A stretch of 64,000 bases of DNA from Patiria pectinifera (Eukaryota > Echinodermata > Asteroidea > Valvatida > Asterinidae): the NCBI GenBank assembly GCA_029964075.1, contig CM057142.1, forward strand, positions 34,536,392-34,600,391, read 5' to 3'. A program made the position numbers and the translations under genes. Shown piece by piece: positions 49,601 to 60,000 of this stretch. The notes below the pieces were generated by a model. It did no database searches. It was not told the origin of the DNA and was given only the letters and a program-made list of their open reading frames with translations. The first letter of the stretch is position 1. Each line of letters begins with the position of its first letter.

Positions 49601-49634
49601 GTTCAACCTGAAGCGCAAAGACGATCAGAGATGA
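40606..49634 (+). CDS. DNAJC4: DnaJ homolog subfamily C member 4 (J-domain membrane co-chaperone), 6 exons, complete
   Basis: Exons: 40606-40691, 41323-41404, 43747-43979, 44830-44991, 46289-46375, 49550-49634; 735 nt, 244 residues, close to the human protein (about 241). All introns are GT-AG and phases agree. Residues 1-29 are short and basic. The J domain spans about 30-100: NYYQVLGVKRAATPTEIKAA (helices I-II), HPD at 58-60, FVELNQAYAVLS (helix III) and SRREYDF. A single membrane helix lies at about 166-187 (VYVVYGCILFLVAGAMVHF), and the tail is charged and coiled. HPD stimulates Hsp70 ATPase; the helix tethers the J domain to a membrane. The start is fixed by in-frame TGA TAG 15 bases upstream; Met6 or Met7 are alternatives. 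Family assignment rests on domain order, length and the YYxxLGV / HPD / SRREYD pattern. Confidence 0.93.
40692..41322 (+). other. DNAJC4-like intron 1
   Basis: 631 bp, GT-AG. Nothing else recognised; the open frame at 40937-41179 lacks any family signature. Confidence 0.85.
41323..41404 (+). CDS. DNAJC4: DNAJC4-like exon 2 (J-domain helices I-II)
   Basis: Only the second of two tandem AGs (CTACAGAG|G) keeps the frame. The exon completes Arg29, then NYYQVLGVKRAATPTEIKAA and YIDLSKK; donor AAG|GTGGGT, phase 0. Confidence 0.9.
41497..42045 (+). repeat. TACTCG-based degenerate tandem array, interrupted
   Basis: Units of GTACTCGTACTCGAAATGAC type repeat at about 21 bases in 41.50-41.71 kb, and a second stretch at 41.93-42.04 kb has TACTCAGAAGTACAAGTACTC. 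Because GAGTA and TACTC alternate, the array is also locally palindromic. Between them lies unrelated sequence with a 47-base hairpin (41.80-41.845 kb: GATTTTTCTGTGCA-type arms). Confidence 0.75.
42157..42497. mobile_element. hAT-like non-autonomous element, copy 1
   Basis: The ends TGATGGTGTGCAT and (complement of the right end) TAGGGGTGTCCAT are near-inverted. TGTGCGCA is duplicated exactly at 42149-42156 and 42498-42505. The interior begins with GGGTACCC-rich sequence in both arms and matches the copy at 44.19 kb. 8 bp duplications and TAGNG-type tips are typical of hAT transposons. Confidence 0.88.
43285..43656. repeat. Inverted-repeat element, about 370 bp, with internal tandem
   Basis: ATAGTCGGTCTCTGGTCAG near the left end is complemented by CTGACCAGAGACCGACTAT at 43622-43640, and the outer GGCCAAAAAA / TTTTTTGGCC also pair. 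Inside, GGCAAATTATGGAGGACACC-like units of about 27 bases repeat around 43.45-43.53 kb. The right end is 90 bases before exon 3. Confidence 0.78.
43747..43979 (+). CDS. DNAJC4: DNAJC4-like exon 3 (HPD motif and J-domain helices III-IV)
   Basis: The acceptor TTTTGCTCCAG is followed by TTACATCCTGAT (LHPD). The exon codes FVELNQAYAVLSKSLSRREY and a low-complexity spacer with PYGAQQ; donor GATTG|GTAATT, phase 2. The Met codon in the frame just before the acceptor is intronic. Confidence 0.93.
43980..44829 (+). other. DNAJC4-like intron 3
   Basis: 850 bp, more than half of it one hAT-like element set inside a short ACTTGTGATTG tandem (44.13-44.19 and 44.65-44.76 kb). Confidence 0.85.
44193..44654. 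mobile_element. hAT-like non-autonomous element, copy 2
   Basis: The left tip TAGTGGTATGCAT and the right tip (complement) TAGGGGTGTGCAT are inverted. CTTGTGAT flanks it exactly at 44185-44192 and 44655-44662. It is about 120 bases longer than copy 1, mainly because of an extra segment after the left GGGTACCC block. The target sits in an ACTTGTGATTG tandem, so the duplication alone is weaker evidence here, but the boundaries agree with copy 1. Confidence 0.88.
44830..44991 (+). CDS. DNAJC4: DNAJC4-like exon 4 (transmembrane segment)
   Basis: The acceptor CATGTGTAG completes Trp134, then YRDLGSFHQG, YYGIKGVRRVK and the hydrophobic helix ending HFIIF; donor TTCAA|GTAAGT, phase 2. Confidence 0.92.
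44992..46288 (+). other. DNAJC4-like intron 4
   Basis: 1297 bp; about half is a LINE fragment (45.54-46.16 kb). The rest shows nothing recognisable. Confidence 0.85.
45541..46160 (+). mobile_element. LINE reverse-transcriptase fragment (L2/CR1-like), truncated
   Basis: A non-LTR reverse transcriptase core is readable: NNYRPISNLCFVSKVVEKVV, ETALLKVHNDIMNA, VLLDLSAAFNTIDHELL, then after an in-frame TGA at 45964-45966 VPQGSVLSPVLFTLYT and YVDDTQLY. The palm motifs, including the catalytic FYVDD box, and their order match the L2/CR1/Jockey group. The endonuclease domain and the 3' part are missing, so it is a dead 620 bp relic. It lies in the sense orientation inside an intron. Confidence 0.9.
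46289..46375 (+). CDS. DNAJC4: DNAJC4-like exon 5
   Basis: The acceptor TTTCTTTATAG completes Lys188, then QSSDYVISRLDEKDRRIATI and YNEAKARA; donor GCAAG|GTGAGT, phase 2. Confidence 0.9.
46376..49549 (+). other. DNAJC4-like intron 5
   Basis: 3174 bp. Contains a SINE at 46.91-47.19 kb and a poly-C stretch at 48.40-48.424 kb. The remaining sequence is AT-rich without recognised features. Confidence 0.85.
46905..47190 (-). repeat. tRNA-derived SINE
   Basis: On the minus strand the head carries an A box (TGGCCTAGTGGTTAGGG, 47180-47164) and a B box (GGGTTCGATTCGAAC, 47137-47123). The body GGGCAAGCCACTTTATCCCA then CTTGCCTCTCTCCACCCAGG is a widely shared SINE module in marine invertebrates, followed by GATGGACTGGCATCCCATCC. 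Its head resembles the one at 40.12-40.19 kb. Confidence 0.8.
49550..49634 (+). CDS. DNAJC4: DNAJC4-like exon 6 (C-terminus and stop)
   Basis: The acceptor GCATTGCAG completes Arg217, then QNGNKKQIELLRARQEEFNL and KRKDDQR with TGA at 49632-49634. Highly charged and helical. Confidence 0.9.
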
Positions 49635-49920
49635 TACCTGTCTGGTGTCTGCCAATGATAAGTGAGCTACACATTGCCTGCCTCTTTCCCTCCCACCAGA
49701 ATTTCTCACCATCATTTGAGCTGCCACCAGCAGTTAGACCATGTGCGTGTGACCTAAACCTCTTTGGGCATATTTTAACAGTAGCAATGCAACTGATTTA
49801 TTATTTTAGTCTTTCTTTGTTTTATGAATGCCGTTTGTTTTTTGTAACGAAGCCAAGCACTCCTCAAAACTTCACATGCCACTGTTGTCCACAAGCTTTG
49901 AGAAGTCTGTTACTATTATT

Positions 49921-49986
49921 TATTTCTAGTAATGAAACTAAGGATTCCTCAAAAGCGCCCTAGGCACTGTAGCTCGCAAGCCTGAA
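49921..49986 (-). repeat. SINE tail fragment
   Basis: AGTAATGAAAC, AAGGATTC, TCAAAAGCGCCCTA and GTAGCTCGCAAGCCT match the tail of the SINE at 5.92-5.98 kb in the same orientation. The head is absent. Confidence 0.75.
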
Positions 49987-50199
49987 AAATCTGCATCACT
50001 GTGCCAAAATTATTCCCCACAAACTAGAACGGAATACAGGAATTCCTAAGATATGGGGAATTCCTAATCCATAATCTTGTATTCATATATTGCCCAAAAG
50101 GCTTTTCACTAATCATCCGTGGGTTCCATTCATAACGCATCAGTAGGAATGTTAAGGGAAGTGAACAATTCTTTATATGCCACAGTGATATTTAAGATT

Positions 50200-50213
50200 A
50201 ATAAAACAATAAA
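50200..50213 (+). terminator. DNAJC4: Candidate poly(A) signals of the DNAJC4-like gene
   Basis: Two overlapping-region AATAAA hexamers (50200-50205 and 50208-50213), about 570 bases after the stop. Other AATAAA sites lie further on, for example near 55150, so the true end is uncertain. Confidence 0.35.
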
Positions 50214-53200
50214 TTCGAATTTTTTTATTTGAAGGATGGTGTGCACATGTAAATGCATATTGGAATTGACTTCAAGAGGAATTTAGACTTCCTTTACACT
50301 TACCAGATTTTGTTTCGCCGCTTGTCTAATTGAGTCAACATCTGTTCTCCTACCCTGCCTTGCTAAGGGGGGGTGGGGGGGTGGGGGGTGTCATATCATT
50401 TCCCCATCAACTATGGGCCTTTCAATGACACAAGCCACTTTAAAAAGGAAACTGGCCTGTCAAGTTGTTTCCACTCCTGAAGAGAAAATTCTCCCTTTTT
50501 TGTCACAGAGATGATTACTCACAGTAGTTCAAAGTAAAGTTCATGCCCCCACTTCTATATTTGTTTCAGGGAATCACTTACTTTGATTTCCACATCTGTT
50601 TGTATATACAACTACACATTAATGCTAAAGAGTACAGGCAAAACCCAACATTCAGGATAGATTAGTGCAAAGGAAGAATACAATGCATTATTGTTGAACT
50701 TGATTAATAATGACCATTGTTTCAAAACTATACTGTCATCGAAGACACATTAGCGGGTAAAATCATGTAACATCGTGTCAGCGAGTTTACCCCGTATATC
50801 CGCTGATCTGGACTACTTCATCAAGATACCGAACTGCCTTACATATGACTGACACAGTGTGATGTGTTTTGTTTTTACACAAACAAATGCATTGTTTACG
50901 AGAGTTGGCACAGTATCTTCACCGTGCTGGAATTTCTTTACCTTGTTCACTTTTGCTTGTTCCTAACCACTCAACCGAAAGGGCTTTGCCGTTGGCAAAT
51001 CTCTTTGTAGTGAAGAAAACTCCAAGTAATTTGGGTACACATGCATGTACATGTACATTCTGTGTACAAGAGGCATGCACACATGGAAGTGTCGACCCAA
51101 GATCGGCTGTTACAGAGAATTTATCCACAGAGTGCTTAAGCAATTAAATAGTCACTGCAGTGCCGTTGGATAAGGTGGTGGGTAGGAGTGAAACTATTGA
51201 AAGAACTAGAGTGCTGTGTTGATGACGAGTCCAAGATGTTGCGTAGCTTGCAAAGCTCCTCAATCGTGTCAAGGAGCATCCTCCTCTCCATCATGTCCAA
51301 ATGGCTCATTTGAGCAATCTTGCATAGTCTTGTCATCAGATTCACAATCTGTGACTAAAGATAAAATCTCTGTTCCAGACTTTCGTGATTTAAAGCGATT
51401 TAAACATCTTTCCGCGACAAGGGGAAATCATTCTCCTTTCCAAGCCATCATGGTATTCGATGAAAAGCAAGTGACATGTCTTTGGCACCAGTAACAGCTT
51501 AAGAACCGGGCTTGTCACACATAATTTGTCAGTGGTGTGATTTTTATAGGAACTTCGAGTTATTTGTGTGTTGTTTTGGCTCGAGCTTTTTTTGACTCAT
51601 CCCATCAAACAAAGAGCATGTCCTGGATTAACCTCTCTGGAGACTCCAGCCAAATATCAAGCTGCCAATGTTGACACACTGTGTGGCCTCCCACCCCAAA
51701 TCTGCACTGGGAAGGGTAAAGACTCGCTGAACCCAAGACTATTTCCATTGCTGCTCTTCCAACAAGAAGTGACAGGCCACTTCCAGATCGTCGTTTGTCA
51801 CTTTCGGATGCACCCCATATACATCTGTGATGAGATGTGCGGTTTCGAATCCAATGATTCCACTGGCAACCACTGGCAAGAGGAAGCCATCTAATGAAAT
51901 CGTGGCTTCAGGCCAGTTTCCAATTTAACAAAGATGCTGTAAAGTACGCAAGTTTACTGAGCCTTCACTGTTTTCTGTCTTTGTTTTCCAGTAAAAATGG
52001 GTTACTGTTAACAAGCTGTTGCAGTTTTAATTATACTTCCAAAACATGTGAATCTGATCTTATTGTTTCAATTTGTTGAGGGGTTCAGCCTTTTTTTTTT
52101 CTTTCATAAAACAATTGTCCCTCTGAAATGCGTTACACTTCCCGGTAGATACATTCATAAAAAAATTGATATGAACCTTTTTCTGGCTCAGAAAACTGCA
52201 TGTGTGTCTGGTCTGACAATTTTGACAGGAGTTGACGCTGAAAAATATCAGGATCTTTTCAGAAATTAGGCTTCTGCATGTGACTCACATCACTTGGGAA
52301 TTGTGGAGGTGCATTCACATTTGGATAGGTGATGTGTGATACCCTTTCCCTATTGTGCATGACATCATCTGGTGAACCTTTTTTGAACACATTTCTCACT
52401 AAAAAACACAGATTTTTTTTAAAAATTATTATTATTATAGATTTAAGTCAACATCTTTCTTGAAAGCACACAACATTTCTGTCTTTTTAACTAGTCTGAG
52501 TATCATCCGTTGTTCACGGAGCCCTCTCTGTAACCAACGTCCGATATATTATGATAGCAATGCAAATTTTATGCGACCCCATGCGCCAGCCAATCGAAGT
52601 CGAATTTAGAAAATGTGACGTCATTTCGATCAGAAATGTGGACTAAGCTGTTGATTGGTCAATTCTGCTGCCATGCTTTTGTAATTCAACAACGGATTAC
52701 TGGAGACTCGATAGAAGGCGCCCGCTGAATGGTCTCAATCTCGAGATCAAGGCACATAGTTAATAGCCGAATCTGGGTGCTCACATGTCATATATCCTTG
52801 CTGTTCAAGGGGATATTCTACAGACCCGCTGTTATACATTTGTTTTTAAATTAGGCGCTTCATTTTCAAGACAAGCTTTTAAGAAAAGCTTTTAAGACAA
52901 GCTTAGACTCGATGAAATCTGGCTTAATTCCCTAAAAGCTAAGAGTTATGAATAGGCCTCAAGAGTATTATGAATTGTGTCACTGGACTTTACAAGTTCA
53001 GTGTGTTTTGAATATGGGGATATATTTCCCACTAAACGGACGCGTCATCAGCACTGTCAGCTTTTTATCATTAGGCCTGTAACTTCGGAGAAGGGGGTGT
53101 TTTGCAAGAGGTGTATGAGGGAGGCATTAACTGATTAATTCCCTGTGGCTGAGGATCGAGTCCTATTAGGCGCCTGATCACCGCACACCCCTGGGACACC

Positions 53201-54489
53201 GCAGTTTTGGCCATGGCACTGTGGCATCAATTGCAAAATTAACTGTGACATTATATGCTGGATACCTTAGGTGTTCCATGAGTGATATCGAGCACGTGCT
53301 TGAAAATACATTTTAATGAGGTTTGTTAACCCCCATTTTTAATTTTGATTAACACGCCTTTATTAGTAACTTAAGTTTTGTTCGAGACATGTTTTACTTC
53401 CTTTAACATAATAACTGGTCAGGCGTCTTCTTTTTTTAATTTGTTTTTTTAAGTGGCCACATGATACTGCAGTGACTAATACTTTTGGTGATTTAAATAT
53501 CTGCATAAGATTTGAACAATACATCTCACTAGTGGATAGATGTTTGTTAATCCACTGTGTTCAACTTTTGTTGTGTGCTTTAAGGCTAGAGGCGCAATAG
53601 CAACTCGGAATGAAAGCGTTGTTCAGAGGGTTGCAGCTACCTATAATTAAAACAGGAGTTTTTCGAAGCGGGAAAAAAAAATCGAATTTGTTGAAGACCG
53701 CTGAGAGGACAACTTTAATACGCCATTATAACACCTGTTTCTAGCTTCTTTTGTTGTCCTCCTATACTAAGGAATATCTCCCTTGACACTTGCCCAACTC
53801 ACATGGGTTCCATGCTCCATAATGGAACATTTCCTGTGATCTTATTGAATCACAAACACGTGATAAATTCACCGGGTATCGGTTGAGTGATAGGTCCGCG
53901 TTGGTTGTGGGACCCGCCGTCTTTGCACTTCTTGCTTACCCCGGCCCCCGGCGCCCGGTGAGTTTTCTCCCGTGGCCTAACCCCACGAACCGGTGTTGTG
54001 TTGGCGCACAGCTGAAATAGGTGATGTGTATAATTCCCCTAGAGATAGGTGTTTGCGCTCCGCTGTAATGAGAGGCTAGCACGCAACATGCAAACAGTAT
54101 ACATGTTGTACATGAATGTATCAAAACCGTATACTGTGTTGATTGAATAGATTCTCTACACCCAGAGGGTTTGAAGTCATTAAATGCGGAGACTATCATG
54201 TGCCTTTCGGGTTCCATTCGGAAGTGTACTTTTCCCCTCATGAAACGTAAATAAAACTGCCTTTGCAGCAATATGAAGGGAGTATAACTTAACAGGATAT
54301 TCCAAGCTTAGGCCGCCTAGCAAGAGTGCTGAGTGCTAAGTTTCTTCTACAAGCACTCTGTAAGTGCTGTCAGAGAGTTTCAGAGAATTACATTTTTTTC
54401 AAAAGTGGTTTGAACATATTTTTTATTTCTTTTAAAAAATTGCAGCAAATCTCTTATTTTATGCGAACCTATGGAAGGAACTCCCTAAT

Positions 54490-54826
54490 AGTACGGCAGA
54501 TAGGCGATGGGATTGTGCCTTTTATGGTATACAAGCATGGAATTTGGCACACAGAGTATGTCGTGAGAAAGATATTTGGCTATAAGGTCGTCGCAGTTTT
54601 GTCCTTTGAAAAAATATAGGTAGAATAACAAGCAATGGCAGGCATTTTGAAAATTTTGAAAATTATTTGTTATTCTACCTATATTTGTTCAAAGGACATA
54701 TCTGCGATGGCCCTATAACCAAATATCTTTCTCATGACATACTGTGACTGTGTGCCAAATGCCATGCTTGTACACATGTATCATCAAACGAACAATTCCC
54801 CCAAAATGTCCCCTATCTGCCCCACT
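54490..54826. repeat. Foldback element R4, complete copy
   Basis: A near-complete palindrome of about 337 bp. The left arm GGCAGATAGG, ACAAGCATGGAATTTGGCAC, AAAGATATTTGGCTATA, GTCCTTTGAAAAAATATAGG is complemented in order by the right arm; the centre lies near 54.65 kb. An interrupted copy lies at 24.83-25.53 kb. Confidence 0.85.
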
Positions 54827-56815
54827 TTAAGTGTGGAACTTAGAACCTACTTACCTGTATAAACTGGATTTTATGGTGTCTTCCAATTTTAAAATTGTTT
54901 CAGCATGATTGCCTTACTACTGTAACTTACTGTAAATATGACCTCTAAATTATTTTTGATGGATTCCAAGTGTACATTTTACAAGAAACGATCAGTTTAG
55001 ATTTAATTTTTAAAATGTATTCTGTCTGCAGCTTTGTTTTGATTTCTTTCATAAAAAATCCGGAATAACTGTGTGCATACATTATCTATATTTTAATTAT
55101 AGACCACGATATTGAAGTGTGATATGTAAAAGAGTGTTATTCAAATGAATAAATAGCCCAGGAAACTGGTGCCGAGTCGAATGTCTCTATTGCACTGATT
55201 GTGTCCTTTTTTGAGATTCATGGGTAATCACAGTTGAGAGCTGAGAACCAATTTGTGTAAAGAAAGGTTCAAGTCTGAACGTTTCGGACCTTTGGAAGTT
55301 CTTGTGCACCGCGTGTAAGATGCATAGCACTTTTTGGTAGCGGAACTAGTTCTTTGATTCAAATCTCTGATATATTACCCATTGCATAAAAAGGTTATGT
55401 ATACATTACCTGAAAATGTGAATTTTAACACATACCATCTGTCAATGTAGATGAGTTGTATTTGTATGAGTTGTATTTGTTGTAGTTGTATGTCTCGAAA
55501 TCCGAGCGTGGACGTCCCCTGTCCGATGTGGGGTATTATTGCCGTTCAGTTTATCACAGCAACTTCTCCGTGTATCGTGTATGTTGCGTATTATTTTGTA
55601 TGTGAGGATGAAACTGCGTTAATTGGTCTGTATCTGTAGCTTTGACGAGCGGAGGCGTGGACAGGCAAACTGTCGAAACAACTGTTTGGCAGTTGATGAT
55701 AAGATACGACCGACAGAATCTCTGTGCTTTGCGTCAAGACCCACTGTGTGATACATGAACTCCGTTATTGTTTCTGATCAATAAATCATTCAGTTGCACT
55801 GAGTCATAACTCCGTATACTGAATCATGTAATTGAAAGCAAACATTAGCTGTCGTTATTTCTGAGGGTGTCCGACCCGTTCCAATTTGGCTGTTCCCCTT
55901 CACCTTGACGTCATGTCTTTCAACGGGGATCCCCATCCTTGCCGGAAGTAAGGCGGATGTAATGCTAAAGGGCACGTCTTTCAGACCTAAACAAGTGGTG
56001 GGGTACACTATAGTAAGGGGTACGGGTTTCGGTATAGGCCCTATGCGCCTACATGTACTTTGAACATACAGTTGAAAAGGTTAAAATGGGGATTGTCTTT
56101 TCCGTTGGCGGAATACAGCAGTAAATTACTGTTTCCACTCTTAGGAATATGCTGTATTTCCCCACTTGATGATTAAGATCTTTGATGGTGTGATGGGGGT
56201 CGGATGCGGAGCAACTGCTCGGACAGTGCAACTGATCCAGGGTACGTGGAAGCAGAGAAACCCGAGTATGCAAAGATGCAGGGAGTGATATTTCCGGACG
56301 GGGGAATGCTTCCTCCTCCGATCCCTCCTCAGATTTGGCCCTGACCTCAGAATTTCTCATAGGCCAAGAAAAAAAAAGACATGAAATTTATCTTCGAGAC
56401 CTTGATCAAAGCTGCAAACTTGGAGCCATGGAATAATTTGCTTGTCGGCATGGTGAGCGGCGGGAGTAATTAAATAAATGTTCACATTATTGATGTTAAT
56501 CTCTGACGCCATGTTGTTGCTGTGACTCACGGGTATAGTCACTTGACAGTTCAGGAAATTCAGGGAATGTTTTTAAATAAAATGTTGAGCAAACTTTTGC
56601 AATTCTGCTCTATGTTGTTGTGTACTACATTAACCGCAACAAGAAATAAGAACCACTGTTTTGCAGGCTCTTAAAATGCAGAGAATGTCCTTTTCAGATA
56701 TGAGACGGAAATTTTTTGACTGCCTTAAGCACTGTCGGATTTTTTTTTTCAAAAAATTTGTGACCTGAAGCAATTTGAAGATTTTTTTTGCTGGACAAAC
56801 TCCATAATGTTTTGG

Positions 56816-57597
56816 GAGCGTATTCGAAACCCCGTTCTGGTTTCCGAATGACGGGAACCAACATGCGAACGGTGTTCGCAAACAGGATTCTCACTAACCA
56901 CTTAATATTGGGGAGTAGATGAAGAACGTCAAGAACAAAGATGGCCCATACTGGAACTTGCGTTAATCTTTGTGAATAAAATCATGAAAGCACTCTCATT
57001 CAGTGCAGGAGCCGTAACGATAAACTGTACGTGGTTATAGAGTGGGCTTGTCAGCCTTATCTTTGCCATTTGTTATAGCTGTTCCGGGAATTCAATTATT
57101 TTCGTACTAATTCAATTAATTGTCCCCTCTTTTCATTTGGCGTATTAATACGGCGGCTGCCATCTTGAATTTTCGCCCAGCTGCACTCCACACGCACTTG
57201 GGCGTTCGTAGTCCGCAACCTGAGTCCCGAGAAAACTGTCCGCAGGTGTCGTTACAACTGAAAAAGTAATAACCAACGGATAACGTATCACCAACCAATA
57301 ATGTAACAACGATTGACCGGTAGTGTATCACCAGCCGATAATGTAACCAGAATTTACCGATAGTGTATAGTAGTAAATGCACTATCAGTCAAGTTTTGTT
57401 ACATTAATTATCGGTTAGGCCTGATAATGTAACACAAATTTACTGATTTCTAACGTGACATTATCGGTACATTTTGGTTACATTATCGGTTAGTGATACA
57501 GTATCGGTCAACTGTTGTTACATTATCGGTTGGTTATTACATTATCAGTTGTAACAGCGGATCACTCGAGAACAAGGTTAATGTTTCGAATACGCCC
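56816..57597. repeat. Inverted-repeat element R2, copy 2 (reverse orientation, with a nested insertion)
   Basis: GCGTATTCGAAACCCCGTTC opens it and GTTTCGAATACGC closes it. Blocks match 22.57-23.04 kb in reverse, such as CACACGCACTTGGGCGTTCG near 57190 and GGGGAGTAGATGAAGAACG near 56912. A 305 bp foldback lies inside at 57251-57555. Confidence 0.8.
57251..57555. repeat. Foldback element nested in R2
   Basis: GTTACAACTG at the left is complemented by CAGTTGTAAC at the right. Inwards, repeats of the type CCGATAATGTAAC and GTAGTGTATCAC alternate in one orientation and then in the other, so the element is built from a short motif (TAATGTAAC.. about 30 bases apart) folded back on itself. Confidence 0.8.
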
Positions 57598-57804
57598 TCC
57601 AATTAAGTCCAGACAACTGACAGACAATTGCGTGATGAAGCGAACGTATCGCCGTGATCGCTTGTGTACACCTGCTCACTTTTGTTCGGACTTTCCTGGA
57701 ATGGACGGGTTGACATTTTACCACCTGTGGTTGGATTGAACAGTCAACGACAACTAAACATGTCTCCATTTGTTTTGAATGTCCTGATCGAGGAGAGAGT
57801 TTAA

Positions 57805-57964
57805 AGCCCGGTTCATACTCGGCGCGAACGCGAATTTGTGACGTCATGGGGAGTATTCACGCTGCACAAGTTGAACATAATTACACTCGGGCTAATTTCG
57901 CAGCGAACGCTTCGTGACGTCAAATTCGCTTCGCATTCACATTCGCGTGAAGTATGAACCGGGC
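57805..57964. repeat. Short MITE with TTAA flanks, 160 bp
   Basis: GCCCGGTTCATACTCGGCGC at the left is mirrored by a right end with AGTATGAACCGGGC; TTAA lies on both sides (57801-57804 and 57965-57968). Inner pairs AATTTGTGACGTCA / TGACGTCAAATT continue the fold. Confidence 0.82.
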
Positions 57965-57969
57965 TTAAG

Positions 57970-58235
57970 TCCGTTAGTTAGTGACAAACGTTGCCATTGT
58001 CTATTGCTCTGACATATTTTGACCGATTTCAGCCAAACGTTAAAAGTATCAGTAACCTAGCCCCAACATGTCAAATGACCAAACTGGGGTCAAAGGTCAT
58101 CTTGAGTTTACCGTGGTCAAAAACATGTTATTTTTTTAAAACCCAAAACACTATTCCTTCCATGATTCATGCATGAACACGAATGCTTTGGCCCGCAGCT
58201 TCCGAGATATTTCCGATCGAACTTGTTCTTATATT
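57970..58235 (+). repeat. Dispersed repeat R6, copy 1
   Basis: Matches 59.71-60.0 kb directly: ATTGTCTATTGCTC, ACATATTTTGA, AACTGGGGTCAAAGGT, CATGCATGAACACGAAT, GCAGCTTCCGAGATATTTCC are shared in order. Confidence 0.8.
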
Positions 58236-59704
58236 TTTCAAATATCTCCCAGGAGTTTAGCTTGTCTTCCTTTTTTTCTGGTTATTTAAGGTTTATTGTC
58301 TGTTTCCTGATAATGTGTGTTAGGGGTGGGGGTTGGGGGAGGGGTGGTAGTGACCCCTCTTCGGGTCCTGTCTCTGAGTGATTACCAGATACTGACAGCG
58401 AAAGGTGAAAAGAACCTGGCTCTTCACGTATGAATCATTCTGTACTGAAGATGAAAGGTCGTTTGTGGGCCAGGTGCTACTTGCTGGCATATGTCAAAGA
58501 TAAGAAATACACAGGCCCACGAAGGAGCATCATTCTTGTCCCCCTCCCCGAAACAAAATCTTCATTTGAAGATGGATTCCTTGTGCTATTTCGAGTTACA
58601 CCTCGAAAAAATAGATTTTTCCCTTGTTATTTTCCTTATGGCAATATACAAGGTATTCACTTTTGAATGAAACATTAAACAAAAAAAATCCACCGACGTT
58701 TAGTTATTGGCTAATTTTCACAAAATTCGAATTATTGGCTGCCAGACAATAATTCGGCTCTCGCGCGCAGGGCGGGTTCATTGTGCACAAAATCAAAGCC
58801 CTTCTATAGAGCTTTGCAGACGCCGAAAAACGGGACAAAGTAGTTTTTCCCGTTAAAACAAAACACACAAATTTAAACTTCGTTAGAAAAATAAAGATCC
58901 TTTTTTTTAAGAGCATGGGGTATGCATTTTAAATTTCCAGAAATAAATATCCATTTATAGAATGTGATTTCTGTGGAAAGTGATGAACATTATCAAAAAC
59001 AAATCGGCTTAGGTCAGGTTTTCATTTCTGATTTCTTCAACTTTTTGTTGTTGATGGATCTTTCCGATGATTGATTATGATGATGCGAGGCCCCCTAGGT
59101 GTCGGCAGCATGGCTGATCCGGAAATGTGATTTGTTCTCATTACGTTGTGGGAGTAAAGATAGTGTGAACCATGTGTGGAGCCATGAATCTTGCTGCATT
59201 AGTACAGTAAGGTCTCAGTGATTGATACTGGCTCTGGAAAATCCACCGATAAAAGAGGGTAGTGCAACCGATATCAGTTTTTACCCAGTCTGCTTGGTGG
59301 CGACATAGTAAAGAGAATTGACCTTCATATGTTGTACGGATATCTTCTAATTGTGTTTGATATAAAAGTCTTCAGTCAGTCTACATAAGTCTGTTCAACT
59401 GACGATTTCGAAATATTCAACCGGAAATTCGATTAAAAAAACCTGTATGCTTAAATTCTTATTAATTTATTTAGTCACGAATGAGCTTGGCTGTATTATG
59501 CATGATGGTCTTTATACAGAAAACACATCTTGCCGCGTGGCACTGATGAGCGAATCGTGGGAAATTGGGGTCAAAGTTGTCAGTTTTATCTTTGTCATTA
59601 ATTTATAATATTTTCAATATTTTGTTAAATTCAATTCGGTGTTTTTTTTGGGTTTTTTTTATAGCTGCGGGATAGCAGCTCAACAAATCATCACGTCTAT
59701 CTGC

Positions 59705-60000
59705 TATCCGTTTGTCCGTTAGTTATACAAGCGTTGACATTATCTATTGCTCCTACATATTTTGATCGATTTCAACCAAACTTTGTCAAAAGTATCAGTA
59801 GCCCGGCCCCATCATGTCACCTGACCGAACTGGGGTCAAAGGTTATCATTCGGCCATTCGGGTCAAAAACTTGATTTTGTTTTAACTCAAAACATTACTC
59901 CTTCCAGAAATAACGTGGCACAATCACGTGACTCATGCATGAACACGAATTCGTTGACCCGCAGCTTCCGAGATATTTCCGATCAAGCTTGTTTTTGATT
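59705..60000 (+). repeat. Dispersed repeat R6, copy 2
   Basis: Direct copy of 57.97-58.24 kb with substitutions and small indels. Upstream, TAGCTGCGGGATAGCAGCTC (59664) has a counterpart TAGCTGCGAAAAGCAGCTC near 62.25 kb, a possible third, partial copy. Confidence 0.78.

Larger units (their letters stand above)
49635..50213 (+). other. DNAJC4: Probable 3' UTR of the DNAJC4-like gene
   Basis: Runs from the stop codon to the first pair of AATAAA signals. It contains an antisense SINE tail at 49.92-49.98 kb. The extent is inferred from sequence only. Confidence 0.45.

Noticed and set aside
51568-51894. Open frame downstream of the DNAJC4-like gene
   Set aside because: Residue pattern shows no domain; likely chance in 3' flank.
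52497-52705. Possible MITE with ATCCGTTGTT / AACAACGGAT ends
   Set aside because: The inverted match is only about 11-15 bases with no clear target duplication; too weak to annotate.
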